Shown here: piece by piece, positions 53,019-64,000 of the stretch
Numbering within the stretch: position 1 is the stretch's first letter
How the letters are laid out: every line of letters begins with the position of its first letter
Origin: Amoebidium appalachense
Lineage: Eukaryota > Ichthyosporea
Assembly (NCBI GenBank): GCA_963693365.1
Contig: CAVNZM010000013.1
Coordinates: 4,216,001 to 4,280,000, forward strand
Reading direction: 5' to 3'
Length of the DNA: 64,000 nt
The notes under the pieces: generated by a model
Databases searched by the model: none
What the model saw: the letters and a program-made list of their open reading frames with translations, nothing else
What the model was told of the DNA's origin: nothing
Translations under genes and position numbers: made by a program

Positions 53019-53472
53019 TTTTCATTGAATCGCTGTACTCACAAAACCAAGCCAGCACCCCCGGGGACACAGTGCTTCATTCTATCCGTGCTCGTCCGTC
53101 TACGTATTTGTGCCTGGGCCTGTGTGTTGCATGCGGGCGTGCGTGTGTACATCTGGTGTGGGTACAGTACGTGTGCATCTGTGCGCCGTTTTGGACTACT
53201 GTGAATGCTGCTGTTTGTGATTGAAAGTGTATGTACGTGCTTGCCTGAATCTGCGTCGGCCACGTGGTTGAGCTTTGCTGTCTTCCTTTTTTTTCATGTA
53301 CAATCACGCACGTGTGTTAGGTCCCATGTGTAAGCCTGTGTATGAAATGCTGCACTAACAATAAGCCGTTGGCCGGTTGGAAAATAGTGAGACTGGGGCC
53401 CCAGACGCGTGCGTGGCAATAAAGGTTGCGTAACTATTTCAAAGCTGCCGCAAAAGAACACCTTGTGTTGGC

Positions 53473-54041
53473 TTGTTTCTACGTTTTATCCCTCCGGGGC
53501 CTGTGACGGGTGACACCGTGACAGATGATCAGCCCACCAATCGAAAGAACTTCGCTTGTGTAACGGTCGCCGGCCGGCATTTGGCCGCGGCGGCCAGGAA
53601 ATATGTAAGTGATAAGCAACCCAGAACCTCAAATGACTCCCCTGAATGTCCCCCTAGATCAATCTAAAAAAAACCCCGCTGAGGCGAATAATTTTAAGTC
53701 TTTTAATGCATTTAAAAGTCACTTGGCCCAATGTTTGGCGCCAAAACCTCGCAGAACGAACCCTACAGTCCCCGTCACACCAGACACCAGAACTGCGTTT
53801 TCATGCGTTTCCTCGGCAAGGTGGCCTCCTAATGGTGTCAGTAAAAGAAAAGAAAGAAAAAAATACAATAGGACCTTTTTGCGCTATGTACCACCTCCGT
53901 GCCGCACAGGAAACCTTAGTGGTTATGCGATAAGCTCTCGCACCTCATCAGGGGGGCCAAGCTGCACTAGGCCAGGCCACTATGACCATACGCTTCTCAA
54001 GTACCTGCACAAAGGCAATATAGCAACTTTAGTTCCAGTCC
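53473..54041 (+). CDS. Candidate exon pair, unknown gene
   Basis: A frame of about 44 codons (PVTGDTVTDDQPTNRKNFAC and so on) ends at a strong donor ATAT|GTAAGT at 53604. A second open segment near 53946-54041 (GHYDHTLLKYLHKGNIATL) ends CAG|GTAAGC. Phases of the two do not join directly, so an exon is missing or one call is wrong. The coordinates bracket both pieces and the non-coding DNA between them. Confidence 0.25.
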
Positions 54042-54835
54042 AGGTAAGCCACGTGATTCAACTGTTAACGTGAAGGGGGGTGGGCTGGTTTGCGAGGAAG
54101 TGGGCGATATTAGGGCAGCGCGGGTTGTGCTTGTTTGTGTCGAGGAAGCAACCCCTTTATTGGAGTGGGTGATGTAAGTAAATATGATGAATATGAACTT
54201 GTGTCCCCCCCCTCCCCCCTCCCCCCCCCTCCCCCCCCCCCCCCCTTGCCTCCTCCCCCCTCCCCCCCCCCCCCCAAAAAAAAAAAAAATAAGTCAAAAA
54301 ATACACACACCAGTCCTCCTGTATTTAGCCATGCCACAGCCCCTTTACCCAACCCACCCACCCAACCAGATTACGCTTCTCTCCTTCCCCTACAGACACG
54401 CACACCACCCCTACTCCCCACCCCTTCTCCTTCCATCCTTTCTTCTTGCTTCTATACTTCTTTTTTCTTTGCTTCTATGCTGGCCTTCCCCTTCCTCCCA
54501 TCCTCTATGCATTCCCGCTTCATCTTTACTTAGCTTCTTTGCCTCTTTTCTTCTCTGCTATCTTGCTTCATAGCCTCCCCCCCCCCCCCCCCCCCCGGTT
54601 CTTCCCCCCTCCTTCCCTCCTCCTGTGCGTGTGTGTGTGTGTGTGTGTGTGTGCGTGCGCGTGTGTGCACCGATGTGTGTTTGTACGTCTGGACCTGTGC
54701 ACGTTTGTGCGTGTGGTGGCAGTGATATTCTTCTGTGTGCACTTGTGGTGTTGGGGCCCGGGTGGGAAGGGGGCCATGGAGAGGGGGGGCCTCCCGGGTA
54801 CTACGGCAGGTAGAGGTAGGGTTTATTTTTTTTTT

Positions 54836-54887
<52 letters not shown>

Positions 54888-55064
54888 CTGGGCACTGGAG
54901 ATGTGAACTTTGCAGAGTCGATTTCAAAAAAATTAATTTATAAACCAAGTGCACCTGGCACTCTCCAATACGAAAGATCGAGCTAGAACTAATATTAGCA
55001 CGTAAATTATTTAAATGTTTACATTTTGGCAAATTTGCACACCACATACGAGTAACTTTACTGA

Positions 55065-55179
55065 TTACATTTTTCTTATGTAGTTCCCATTGGGACGTGC
55101 AGACTTTGCGTTCTTAGCAGCCCCAGCATACACATCGTGCAGGTCACCAAGCAGTTCAGGAATAAGGGGAACGTGGATG
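55065..55179 (-). CDS. Candidate terminal exon (minus), ambiguous strand
   Basis: On the minus strand a C-rich polypyrimidine tract and CTTACAG precede 38 codons (IHVPLIPELLGDLHDVYAGA, then KNAKSARPNGNYIRKM and TAA). The plus strand of the same DNA also shows a full acceptor (TTATGTAG) and donor (GCT|GTAAGG) around 55084-55181. I favour the minus strand on protein-like composition. Family not recognised. Confidence 0.35.
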
Positions 55180-55348
55180 CTGTAAGGGGGTTGTGAGGGG
55201 GGTGGGGGAGAAGGGCAGAGAGGCAAGAAAGAAAAGATTCACTTCTGATTTAACCATCATGTTGGACGTGCAAGAATGGGTGGGTGGGTAGGTGGGGAGG
55301 GGGAAGACAAAGGGTAAGAGTGAGACAGGGGGAAGGGGACAGGAGGAA

Positions 55349-55382
<34 letters not shown>

Positions 55383-57563
55383 ATTTTTCTTTCTTCTTTT
55401 CTTTCTTTTTTTTTTGGTGGTGGTGGCGGTGGTGTGTCTGTGTGTGCGGGCGGGGGGGGGGGGTAAGAGCAAATACTCAAGGGGGCCGAACTTATGAAAC
55501 GGGGGGGAAGGGGGAAGGAGAGGGGGGAAGGGGAGAGGTTGGGGGGAGGGGAGAGGGGCGTGGGTGGGGGTGGGGGTGGGAGCCCAGAGAACCGTTGATG
55601 CCAAAGGATAGAGGGAGGCAGAACATTTCAGTGGAAATTGGGGGATGGAGAGAGGGGAGGGGGGGGGGGGGGGGGGGGGGGATTGGGAAGCGCATGCAAG
55701 GAATAAACGAGAAGTGCACGAAGAGGACACAGCTAGTAGATAAAAGGGGCGAGGGCAGAGAGGTTGAGGTTTAGGGTATGTGTTAGAAATAGATGGGCCG
55801 GGGGAGGGGAGGGGGGGATCCTATGACACCACACAACATTGAAGCTAGCAAGGCAAATCGAATGTGATAATACCTATAGCCAGGGGAGAAGGGGGAGGGG
55901 AACCCGGGGGAGGGGGGGGGGGGGGGGGGCAGCGTAGAAACGGATGTACAGGTAAATTCAGAACAGGGCAATAGGGCAAACCGTATTGCAGGGAACAAGC
56001 ACAACACATTCACAGGAGTACAGGGAGAGGGCGGGGGGGGGGGGGGGGGGGGGGGGGGGAGGGGGGAGGGGGGGGGGGGGGGGAGCAAAGATGCAGAAAA
56101 CGAAGGAAACAATGTGCAAAACCGAGAGAAGGAAAGGTGGAAAGAAGAAAGGAAGGTGAATTAAAAGAAGCAAAGAAGCAAAAGCCGAGAGAAGAAACCC
56201 TCCCCCTCCCCCCCCCCCCCCCCCACCCCACACACACCTTCCCAACACAGGCAAAGAACCGATGGGGAGAATGAAGGGGGGGGGGGGGGGGGAGGGGAGG
56301 GGGAGAGAGAGATATATGCACTTAGGTGTGGGAGAGGGGGGGGTATGCGTTAGAGGGTAGCAACCAAGGCAACAAAGATTCGCAAGCAAAAAAGGGGGTA
56401 AACGTTCACAGGGCCAAAACAAAATGAGTAGGCAAAGATGCTTAAACAGAGCCCCTCAACAGAGGGCTTCCTCTGCCTCTACAATGGATGGGTTTCGACT
56501 CTTTAACACGGGGAGACGGGGGGGTTGGGGGGGTGGGGGTGGGGGGGGGGGGGGGGGGGGGGGGGATGAGTGTAGAAAAAAGAACACGGACCAGGGAGTT
56601 GGGGGAGAAGTGTTTGAGAGAGCGGAAGGCAGGGGGTGCATGGATCACTATAGGTGTGTGCCTATGCTTCAAGTTGCTCGTGTGTGGACTATATAAGGCA
56701 AGGCATAGCACTTACGGCAGTGACCCTAAAGAAGGAAATAGGGAGGAGGGAATACACACCTGCTTCTGTGTTAGTTCAGCATCGTTCAGTGATTCTGCGT
56801 GCTCTGACAACTTTGTGCGACCTGCTTAGGACAACTGAAATGAGTCGTAGATGATGGTGCTATTTTATCACGTTGTTGTTGGAAAACCACACTGGCCGAG
56901 TTAGACTTCTGCCAGTGTGACTGGCACAACTTTCGTCCACAAGGATAGAGCTGTACATACTGATGCCTTACGCGGTTGAGAGAGTTGTAAAATGGCTGCG
57001 TGTGTAACTTGTAAACAGCGCCAGAATTCCGACGGGTAGTCGTAAAGTAACTCAAAAACATGATCTTTCGGGCGACACAAAGACAACGGGCAAACGCCTA
57101 TAATATTTCCCGTTATTTGGCTTTGCTGTTACTATGTCAAGGAGGAGACGTGAGATACCTGGCGTTGATTAATAAGTTGATAGACGACTGTGGGCGGCAA
57201 CGAACGTTGCAAGGACATGTGCACAGCAGCACTGCAGGTCAAACAGCAATTTCCAACCCCGTACGGGCGCCCATCTTTAAACTCACCCTAAACTGTTTTA
57301 AAACTTATAAAATCTGGAGAGCCATTTGAGGTTCTGGGTACCATGTCCAAACTGCAAGTGATAATGAAGTCTGCAAGTTAGGTAAATGATTTTTATCAAG
57401 AATAGAGAAAGATACAAAGTAAATGTATTTTGAAAAACTAGAGAGGCAAAGAAGAAAAGGCATAGTTTTCTTGCTGCTTTCAAGGCCGAAGTTCTTTGAG
57501 TCACTGTCAAGGCTTCACTGACGGTCACCCCGACATTCCTGTGACCTTGAAACCGATTCTCAA
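55180..57563. other. Repeat-rich then unique spacer
   Basis: G runs near 55350, 55661, 56034, 56276 and 56537 to 56564; a C run at 56210. From 56600 to 57563 the sequence is unique. Frames on both strands (for example 56786-57061 minus) lack splice or homology support. Confidence 0.5.
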
Positions 57564-58545
57564 CCAATCAAAAGCCTTACATTTTCTCTCTTTCTGGTAA
57601 CCAACAGATACCTTGTGCACAAGGCGAGTGCTGTCATGTCTCACTTTTCTACGCTAAAAAGGTACGTGTTGAAACGATATTGCGCATTGTTGCAGCTATT
57701 GACGTAATAAACGATTTATTTACATGAGGTTTGCCATCAGTACAAGGCAGGGGGTTCTTTTTAGCCCTCAATTGGACCAAAGAAGCACACAGACGGTGCT
57801 TCGAATTCGGCAGCTATCGGCATTCTCAGCGTTGATTGGTTGCCCCTTACCCAAGCACTGTCCAACCAAAAATCGGCAGCGACCGGCCAAAGGCACAAGA
57901 ACGTTTTGCATTATGATTGGTTGGATCTAAACCTTATGCTTTTTGCCAAATATAGCTACTTTTATTTGCCGGGCCAGCTTGCTCGACTTTCATTAATTTA
58001 CATTATCCTTGGATCTCGGTGATTGGTTGGTTTTGGAATTCAAGGAAGTCAGTGTGGCATGCGGTGAAAAGAAGTGCAAACGGCCCGCCCGGCTAATGGG
58101 TGGGTATTTTGATTGGCTATTAGCACCAAAACCAGGATTCCTATGTTGTGCTTCTTCTTAGTCGTCGATGTAGTCTCAAAAGGTTAATACTGTACCTAAA
58201 CAGCCGCTACAATTGTAAAAAAAATGAATATATATATTTATCAACAGCCGTGAAAGAATATACTGTTCTTGCATACAGTTTTGGAGACAAAATAGCGTGT
58301 TTTGTGTTTCAGCGAGAACAGAGAGGCACCTTCTTTCCTCCACAACGGTTATAAGAAATCGTCACATGATTGGTCAAAAATGCAGCGGCAATACATATAA
58401 TGACCTCTGGAATTCGATATTCCTCAAACTGTGTGCACCCTGATTGGGCAAAACTCACAAATCGAACGTTTCCGAAAAATGTCAACTCGGTTTTTGTCCA
58501 ATGGTATTTATCATAGCGAAAACGGATTCGCAATACCATTGGCTA
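57564..58545. promoter_or_regulatory. CCAAT/ATTGG cluster upstream of the SAM gene
   Basis: About nine CCAAT-box motifs lie in about 1 kb with few simple repeats: near 57564 (CCAATCA), 57834, 57915, 58021, 58111, 58368, 58442, 58497 and 58538. Several read GATTGGTTGG. CCAAT boxes of this form bind NF-Y-type trimers in most eukaryotes. The position, about 0.2-1.2 kb upstream of a TATA box, suggests the proximal promoter or enhancer of the SAM-domain gene. Confidence 0.55.
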
Positions 58546-58737
58546 CACTTATTACCTTATTTGGCTCAACGGACCGCATCCCGAAAGGCCCGCGCACAAA
58601 CAACCGTCTCCCATTTCAACCAACCGTTCGTTGCGTTCAAGTGATTTTCGTCCGTTTTTTACCCCTTTTCCGTTATCATTTTTTAGGGGGTTTTGGCGCG
58701 TTTTTCCAAGGTGGGTTCTTATCACTGTTTTCTCCCT

Positions 58738-58748
58738 GTTATATATAA
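58738..58748 (+). promoter_or_regulatory. TATA-like core promoter element
   Basis: GTTATATATAAG follows the CCAAT cluster and precedes the SAM gene's ATG by about 0.9 kb. The gap fits a 5' untranslated region with an intron whose acceptor is the CCAG at 59634-59637, just before the ATG. Confidence 0.45.
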
Positions 58749-59643
58749 GTCCTTTTTGCCTGCTATGGGCCTAGAATTTTTCCTGGTATAGTTTGGACCG
58801 AAAGAAGACACCGACTGCTGATAAGTGCTGTGACGGTTGGTGCTACAACTTAATGATTCTTCCTGCTAGATGTAGATGGTTGCTTTGCTCCCACATGTCA
58901 AAATCGTACACAGTGAAGAAGCTTGCTGGGCTAATACCCGACCATTCTTATTCCACCTGATACGAGAGCTTATTCCATACAGCAGGAAACGATTGGTAGT
59001 TTTTTCGAGTAGCTTGCCAACAGCTAGAGGGACGGTTTACAAGTCGTTTCTTGGCTTGTTTTGGCTACTCACTTGTACCGGTTTTTTAAGTGTTCGCTGC
59101 AGAGGACAAAGGTTAAATCTTCAGGTTTTAAATAGCTCGTCCTAAAGTTAGTTTTCCGTGCATCGTTTTCTTCTTCATTTCGGTCGTACTACATCTAGAC
59201 ACAGGTACAAAAGAACTTCAGCTAAAAACGGGTGCAAGAGAACATGGCTTAGTTCCTAAGGGGTTGCACATTTACTTACTTCTATGTACGTTTGTTCACC
59301 ATATATTTAGTCAGCAACCGTGTTTGGTTACTCCTTTTTATATCATCCTTTCTTTTGTTTTTCAGTCCCTTTGATGCTGTTCGAAAAGGGGGTCGACTAT
59401 AATCAGTTTTGTCGGGCACAGAGAAAGAGGCGGAGTTGGGACAAGGAGCGAGGGGCACGGTAACGTTATCTGTTTGTCGTTGACACAGTTTAGTTGGTCT
59501 GCAGATTCTTTCGGTTTGCCCCTATGTGAAGTCATCCGTTACTCAAACCAAAAGTGGTGCAGCTCGGCCACGTTCTCCGTACCAGTGACAAAGTAAGCAT
59601 ACACCACACACTCATCACCTCTTCCATTCTTTCCAGGCACAAA

Positions 59644-62109
59644 ATGTCTGGTGTTCCAGCAGCACCACCACCACCACCCCCTGTTGGGTGGGGACTCCCT
59701 CCCTTTAACTTGGGCCAATGGCTTGCAAGCATGGACATGGCTCAGTACCAGGCTGAGTTCGAGGCCAACGGCTTTGACAGGCTGGATGCGGTATGTCCAA
59801 ACATCTTTGCCCTATCCTTATCTTTTGCTGGTTGTGTTCGTTTTGCGGTGCTATATGGTCCTTTGTGGAATGCTTTCTGTTGATGCAAGGCACACCTCAA
59901 TGCTATCAACAACGTTTAGTGCACCAATTGCTTATACCTTAAAAAGCAGTTATTGTTCGTCCCAACAGTAAGCTACCAAACAACATTGGCTCCCTCAATC
60001 TTATCATTGAAGGGTGCTAGAAGTCCAACTACAGCACCAAGCTATGTGACGTGTATTCCACTTCAAATCACATGCAATCGTGGTTAGATGCCTACATGCA
60101 GCAACGAGCTATTCTACTCTATGCCATTTCTAACAACATTGCAAATGTGCAGCTGTTTGAGATGACCACCCAAGACATGGAGGGTCTTGGTGTCAAGAAG
60201 GGCCACATCAAGGTCATTGAGGGCGCCATCAAGAACCTCCAGGCCAGTGGTGTGTTAGAACCCCCCCCCCCCCTCCCCCCCCCCTTCCCCCCCCCCCCCC
60301 AAAAAAAGAAAAAAACCCCCCCCGAAAAAAAGGACAAAAGAACAGAAGAAGCAATGAGAGTGAGTGAGAGAAAAAAGTGAAGAATGGCATCTACTTATAA
60401 TGTGTTGTATTCTCTGTATTCTTTGCCATGTATTCATGATGATACAAGCCATAAATATGCTTATCCTACTCTGTGACACATCTCAACAAACAACATCTTT
60501 TCCTTTCTGTTGTCAACGCACATGAAAGCAAAGGGAACACACCCACCAATATATATAAAAACCCGTAGCCGGTCAAAGATCACAAATATAGAACCTGAAA
60601 ACATGGATGCTTTATCGTCTGAGTGGTGCCGTCATGTAAAATCGCACACTGTCTTGTAACTTAGAGAAAACTGGGCTGTGGTAGTAAGCGGAGATTCGCA
60701 AGACTTGGGGAGGGGGAAAAACTGCCCCCCTCCCCCCCCCCCCCCCCCCCCCCAATTCCAATATTTTCTTTGCTATACTGACATATACAGTCTCACTCAA
60801 TTTACCGCAAATCACATTTTTACGATTACCCAAATCTGTTTCCTTTTGGCCTTCTTTATAGTCCGTGTCTGCAATTTGTGGTGTCATGGCGATGCTTGCT
60901 ACGATATGCACCGTTTCACCCCCATCTTTCCACGTGTTTGCCTTCTCCGTTTCTATCAACACGATGCTGACCAAACACTATTTCCCACCACCCACCCACC
61001 CACCCACCCACATCCGCCATCACCCATCTGCAACACCAGGCCCCATGTTCCCTCCCCACCGCGGTTCGTTTATGGGACCTCCAGGTGCGCCGCCCATGCC
61101 CCTTCCTCCCCACCGCCCCTCCCTAGCCCCCATGCCTATTGCACCCCCACCACCACACGGGGGGGGTCGAAAGCGGAGACGGGGAGGAGAGTAAGGATGA
61201 GGGGAAGGCCGAAGGGCAACCTGCAAAGAAGAAGCGGAACAGAATTCCTGGGAAGGTGTCTCTTGCAAAGGGCAACATGCCTCCCATGCGCATGGTTCAG
61301 CCTATCAACATGCGTACGTGTTGTTGCCCTTCGGTCTGCACGCACACCACAGCACAGTCCCTCCTCTCCTCTCCTCTCCTCTCCTTCCACCACGCCATTC
61401 AAGTCTACTCACCAGTCTCATGTTGTTAATAACTTCATAATCCCCCTAGTTCACCGTGAAGTTACCTTCAAGCAAGCCCCGGTTCACTATGAATTTACAC
61501 TGAAATACGGGGTTATTTGTGGATGTGGGTTTGTTCAAATGTACCCTTAAAATAGACACAAGAGATAGTGTTTGACTCTCTTTCTTTATCTAGAGAATGA
61601 CCTAAGTTTGATCAAGAAATGACACGAGATCATGAATCTATACATAGGTTTGCCCCCAGCTAGCTGCATAAGGATAGCTGAGACGACATAAATAACTAGA
61701 TAGTTCCATGAAATTCACCGAGGTATACTAACCCTTTTGTATACCCCACAGCCCGGCCACCCCCCTTCTACCCCTTCGCCATGCCTCTTCCCCCTGTCCA
61801 GGCCAAGCCCATCACTACCGTCGATGGAAAGCCCCTGGCCCCCAAGAAGGTAAACCCCCCCCTTCTCCTACCACACACACACACACACCTACACCCAAAA
61901 GATGGAAATCTGGACTCATGGCTTGAATGTTTGGGGTCGAATACAAGATATTTGCTCTCTTGTTTGGCAGGACACTACTCCTGTTTGGGTGCACTGTTTG
62001 TGAAAGGCATGGCAGATCAATCGTCCTTCTTTAAGTGCATGGCCCATTTTGTCAGACGAAAATGCTGTTAGATAATGACTCTCGACACGAAAGGCTGAAA
62101 AATGCAGCT

Positions 62110-62150
<41 letters not shown>

Positions 62151-63947
62151 ACCCACCCACCCACCCACCCACCCCCACCCACCCCTCCGCCCCCTGGGGC
62201 CCACTTCAACGCTCTTCAGGCTCTACGTATTATGCATACTCTTGATGTGTGGTTTCCACTCTGCATCGTGTTGTCCGTTATCAATGTGTACTCTATGCTC
62301 TTTAACTCATTCATCCTTCACCCCCCCCCCCCCCCCCCCCCCCCCTCCAACATGTGTTCACACACACACACACACACACCCAACAGGTTGATACCCCTGC
62401 TCCTGCCGAGCCAGTCAAGGAGAGGAAGAAGCCTGGCCGCAAGCCCAAGAAGCCTGTAGAGGCCCCCAAGGAGGATGAAAAGAACGAGGGAGAGGAGGCC
62501 AAGGAAGGTGATGAGGACAAGAAGGAGGAAGGGGCGGATACGAAGGAGGGGGAGGATGGTGTCGAGGGAGAGGTTGCGGAGAAGCCCGAGAAGAAGAGGA
62601 AGAAGGCTGACGATGGCAACGGCAAGCCGGCAAAGAAACAGAGCATCGCTGCCCCTCCCCCTGGTATGTGTGCCCCTTCCCCGCCCCGCCCCACCCCACA
62701 ACCCACAACTCAGCCCATACCCTGCAGGTTTGCGATTGTGTACTTGTTTCTCTCTCTTAACACACCCCCCCCCCCCCCCCCCCCTTTCTTTTATTTCCCT
62801 CCCCCCTTTTTCTTTTTCTTACTTTCAAGAGTACGCAGTGGGTGTAGTGCACTTTCTTTATGACCCTTTGAGTCTGACATCAGTATCATTTCTCATATTC
62901 TTTTTGAGGAAACATCAGCCGGTTTTGCATTGTAAGGCTGTTACATATCTATCCCCCCCCCCCAAAAAAAAACATACACACTTTTTCTTCTTTCAAATAA
63001 CATTAGGGCCAATCTTTCGATAATGACTGTGCCTATTGTGATCATTTTGCATATCCACAGCACGCCTTACACTCGATCCCCTTCTTTTCCTTGCCACTAT
63101 CCCACATACCCATTATATCTAACCAACACCGTTATGACACACAGCCATGCCGCAGTTCCCCTACGCCTACGCCTACCCCGGTCCCTACCCCGGCTATCCC
63201 CCCTACCCTGGCCCTCCCCCCCCTGGTGCCGAGGGCTACCCGTACCCCGGCCCTTACGGTCCCCCCGGTGGCCAGCCTATGTTCCCCATGTGGGGTCCCC
63301 CTCCAAGCTCTCAGCCCCCTCCACCCCCCGGTGGAAATGGTATGTATATCCACTCCCCTGCCCCCAACCACACACACACACACACACACACACACTCATT
63401 CGTGCATGCACACACTAACACATTGTTTCAATGGCCCGTCCTTTTTCTTTCCCCCGAGTGCTTTTAAAAATGGATTGTTTGGATGAAAAATCAATAAAGC
63501 GGCTGAGAAAGTAAGTCAGGAAAAGCTTACAGAAAGGCGAGTTTTCTAATTTGCGCTGCATATCGACCGAGCCCTTTCCCTTCTAATCATAGTAAAACAT
63601 GACCCCTGCTTGCCACACCACGCTGTATCTTGTACCGCACACCAATACATCAAAGCCATGGATTTATCTCCTAGCTCAAATCTCAAAATCCTGTTGTAAA
63701 GCTATCAACACCAATTGACCTAACCCCCTTTCTCCCCCTTCTTCCAGGAGCCCCCTTTGCCCCACGCATGAGTATTCCAACGCTCCCCAAGCCACCAATC
63801 AACTCCAAGGCCCCCCGCCCCATAGCAACCCGTCCCCTTGCCGTTGCGCAGGCTTTTGGCATCCCCCCCGTACTGTTGGAGAAGAAGGAAAAGGAGGGGA
63901 GCGATGTGGAGAAACCCAAGAAAGTAACTAAGAGAAAGGCACCCGAG
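59644..63947 (+). CDS. SAM-domain protein with Pro-rich and Lys-rich AT-hook-like regions (partial, runs off right edge)
   Basis: Exons: 59644-59790, 60153-60249, 61040-61313, 61752-61849, 62387-62663, 63145-63339, 63748-63947 (donor GTACGT, continues beyond the window). Residues about 18-82 form a SAM domain split over exons 1-2: LGQWLASMDM, YQAEFEANGFD, then LFEMTTQDMEGLGV and GHIKVIEGAI. SAM domains mediate protein or RNA interactions. Then come Pro/Met/His-rich segments, an acidic-basic exon with KKPGRKPKK (AT-hook-like) and KKRKK, a Tyr/Pro/Gly-rich exon with repeated YPGP, and a KPP/KRK exon. Phases match at every junction except inside exon 3, where a G8 run (61159-61166) holds one base too many; 61040-61313 is 274 bp and 273 would close. 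An upstream non-coding exon is likely, because an acceptor (TTCTTTCCAG) lies 7 bp before the ATG. The family beyond SAM is not recognised; nuclear regulation is inference. Confidence 0.85.
62186..62323 (+). mobile_element. Diverged SINE fragment (SAM gene intron)
   Basis: GGGCCCACTTCAACGCTCTT, TATTATGCATACTCTTGATG, CTCTGCATCGTGTTGTCCGT and a CTCATTCAT end before a long poly(C). The order of blocks matches the family body and tail. Confidence 0.5.
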
Positions 63948-63966
63948 GTACGTGTGTGTGCATTTC

Positions 63967-64000
<34 letters not shown>

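Overview
The window is nuclear DNA from an intron-rich eukaryote. I see canonical GT-AG splicing, exons of about 70-280 bp, TATA and CCAAT boxes, tRNA-derived SINE-like elements, and no operons or bacterial features. I cannot name the lineage. The one gene I recognise with confidence is conserved across many eukaryotes. What stands out is the amount of simple sequence: long (CA)n/(TG)n, (CT)n/(GA)n, poly(A)/(T) and dozens of pure poly(G)/poly(C) runs fill almost every intron and spacer. Most long open frames (His/Thr, Cys/Val, poly-Pro, poly-Gly) are only translations of these repeats.

Layout. (1) 1-4.9 kb: repeat-rich spacer with one or two weakly supported minus-strand terminal exons, one of them F-box-like. 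(2) 4962-31750, minus strand: a complete transportin-3 (TNPO3/transportin-SR) gene. I could define all 27 coding exons to the base with compatible phases, giving about 943 codons; roughly 90% of its 26.8 kb is intron. (3) 32-34 kb: spacer with one small possible ORF. (4) 34.1-35.8 kb: a compact divergent pair of intronless ORFs, one of unknown family and one coiled-coil protein with 21-residue repeats. They are separated by a 31-bp minisatellite and a TATA box, and this cassette looks unlike its surroundings. (5) 38.1-38.5 kb: a near-perfect foldback element, followed by a four-exon gene (38726-42792, plus) for a small Pro-rich protein with a basic tail. (6) 42.8-57.5 kb: repeat-rich DNA with diverged interspersed repeats and a few orphan candidate exons. 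(7) 57.5-58.8 kb: a promoter-like region with about nine CCAAT/ATTGG motifs and a TATA box. (8) 59644-63947, plus, running off the right edge: a SAM-domain protein with Pro-rich, acidic and Lys-rich (AT-hook-like) segments.

The most interesting signals cross genes. Introns on both strands tend to carry (GT)n at the 5' splice site and (CA)n at the 3' splice site in the pre-mRNA. That arrangement could pair and bridge the splice sites. A tRNA-like SINE family ends in poly(C) instead of poly(A), and all recognised copies lie in the sense direction of the gene or gene cluster around them. Two TNPO3 exons have frame-preserving partial duplicates about 230-250 bp downstream. One coding exon of the SAM gene carries a single extra base in a G8 run.

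Functionally, TNPO3 is a RanGTP-regulated nuclear import receptor for SR splicing factors. The SAM/AT-hook-like protein and the Pro-rich basic protein could be nuclear regulators. Nothing in the sequence ties these genes into one pathway.
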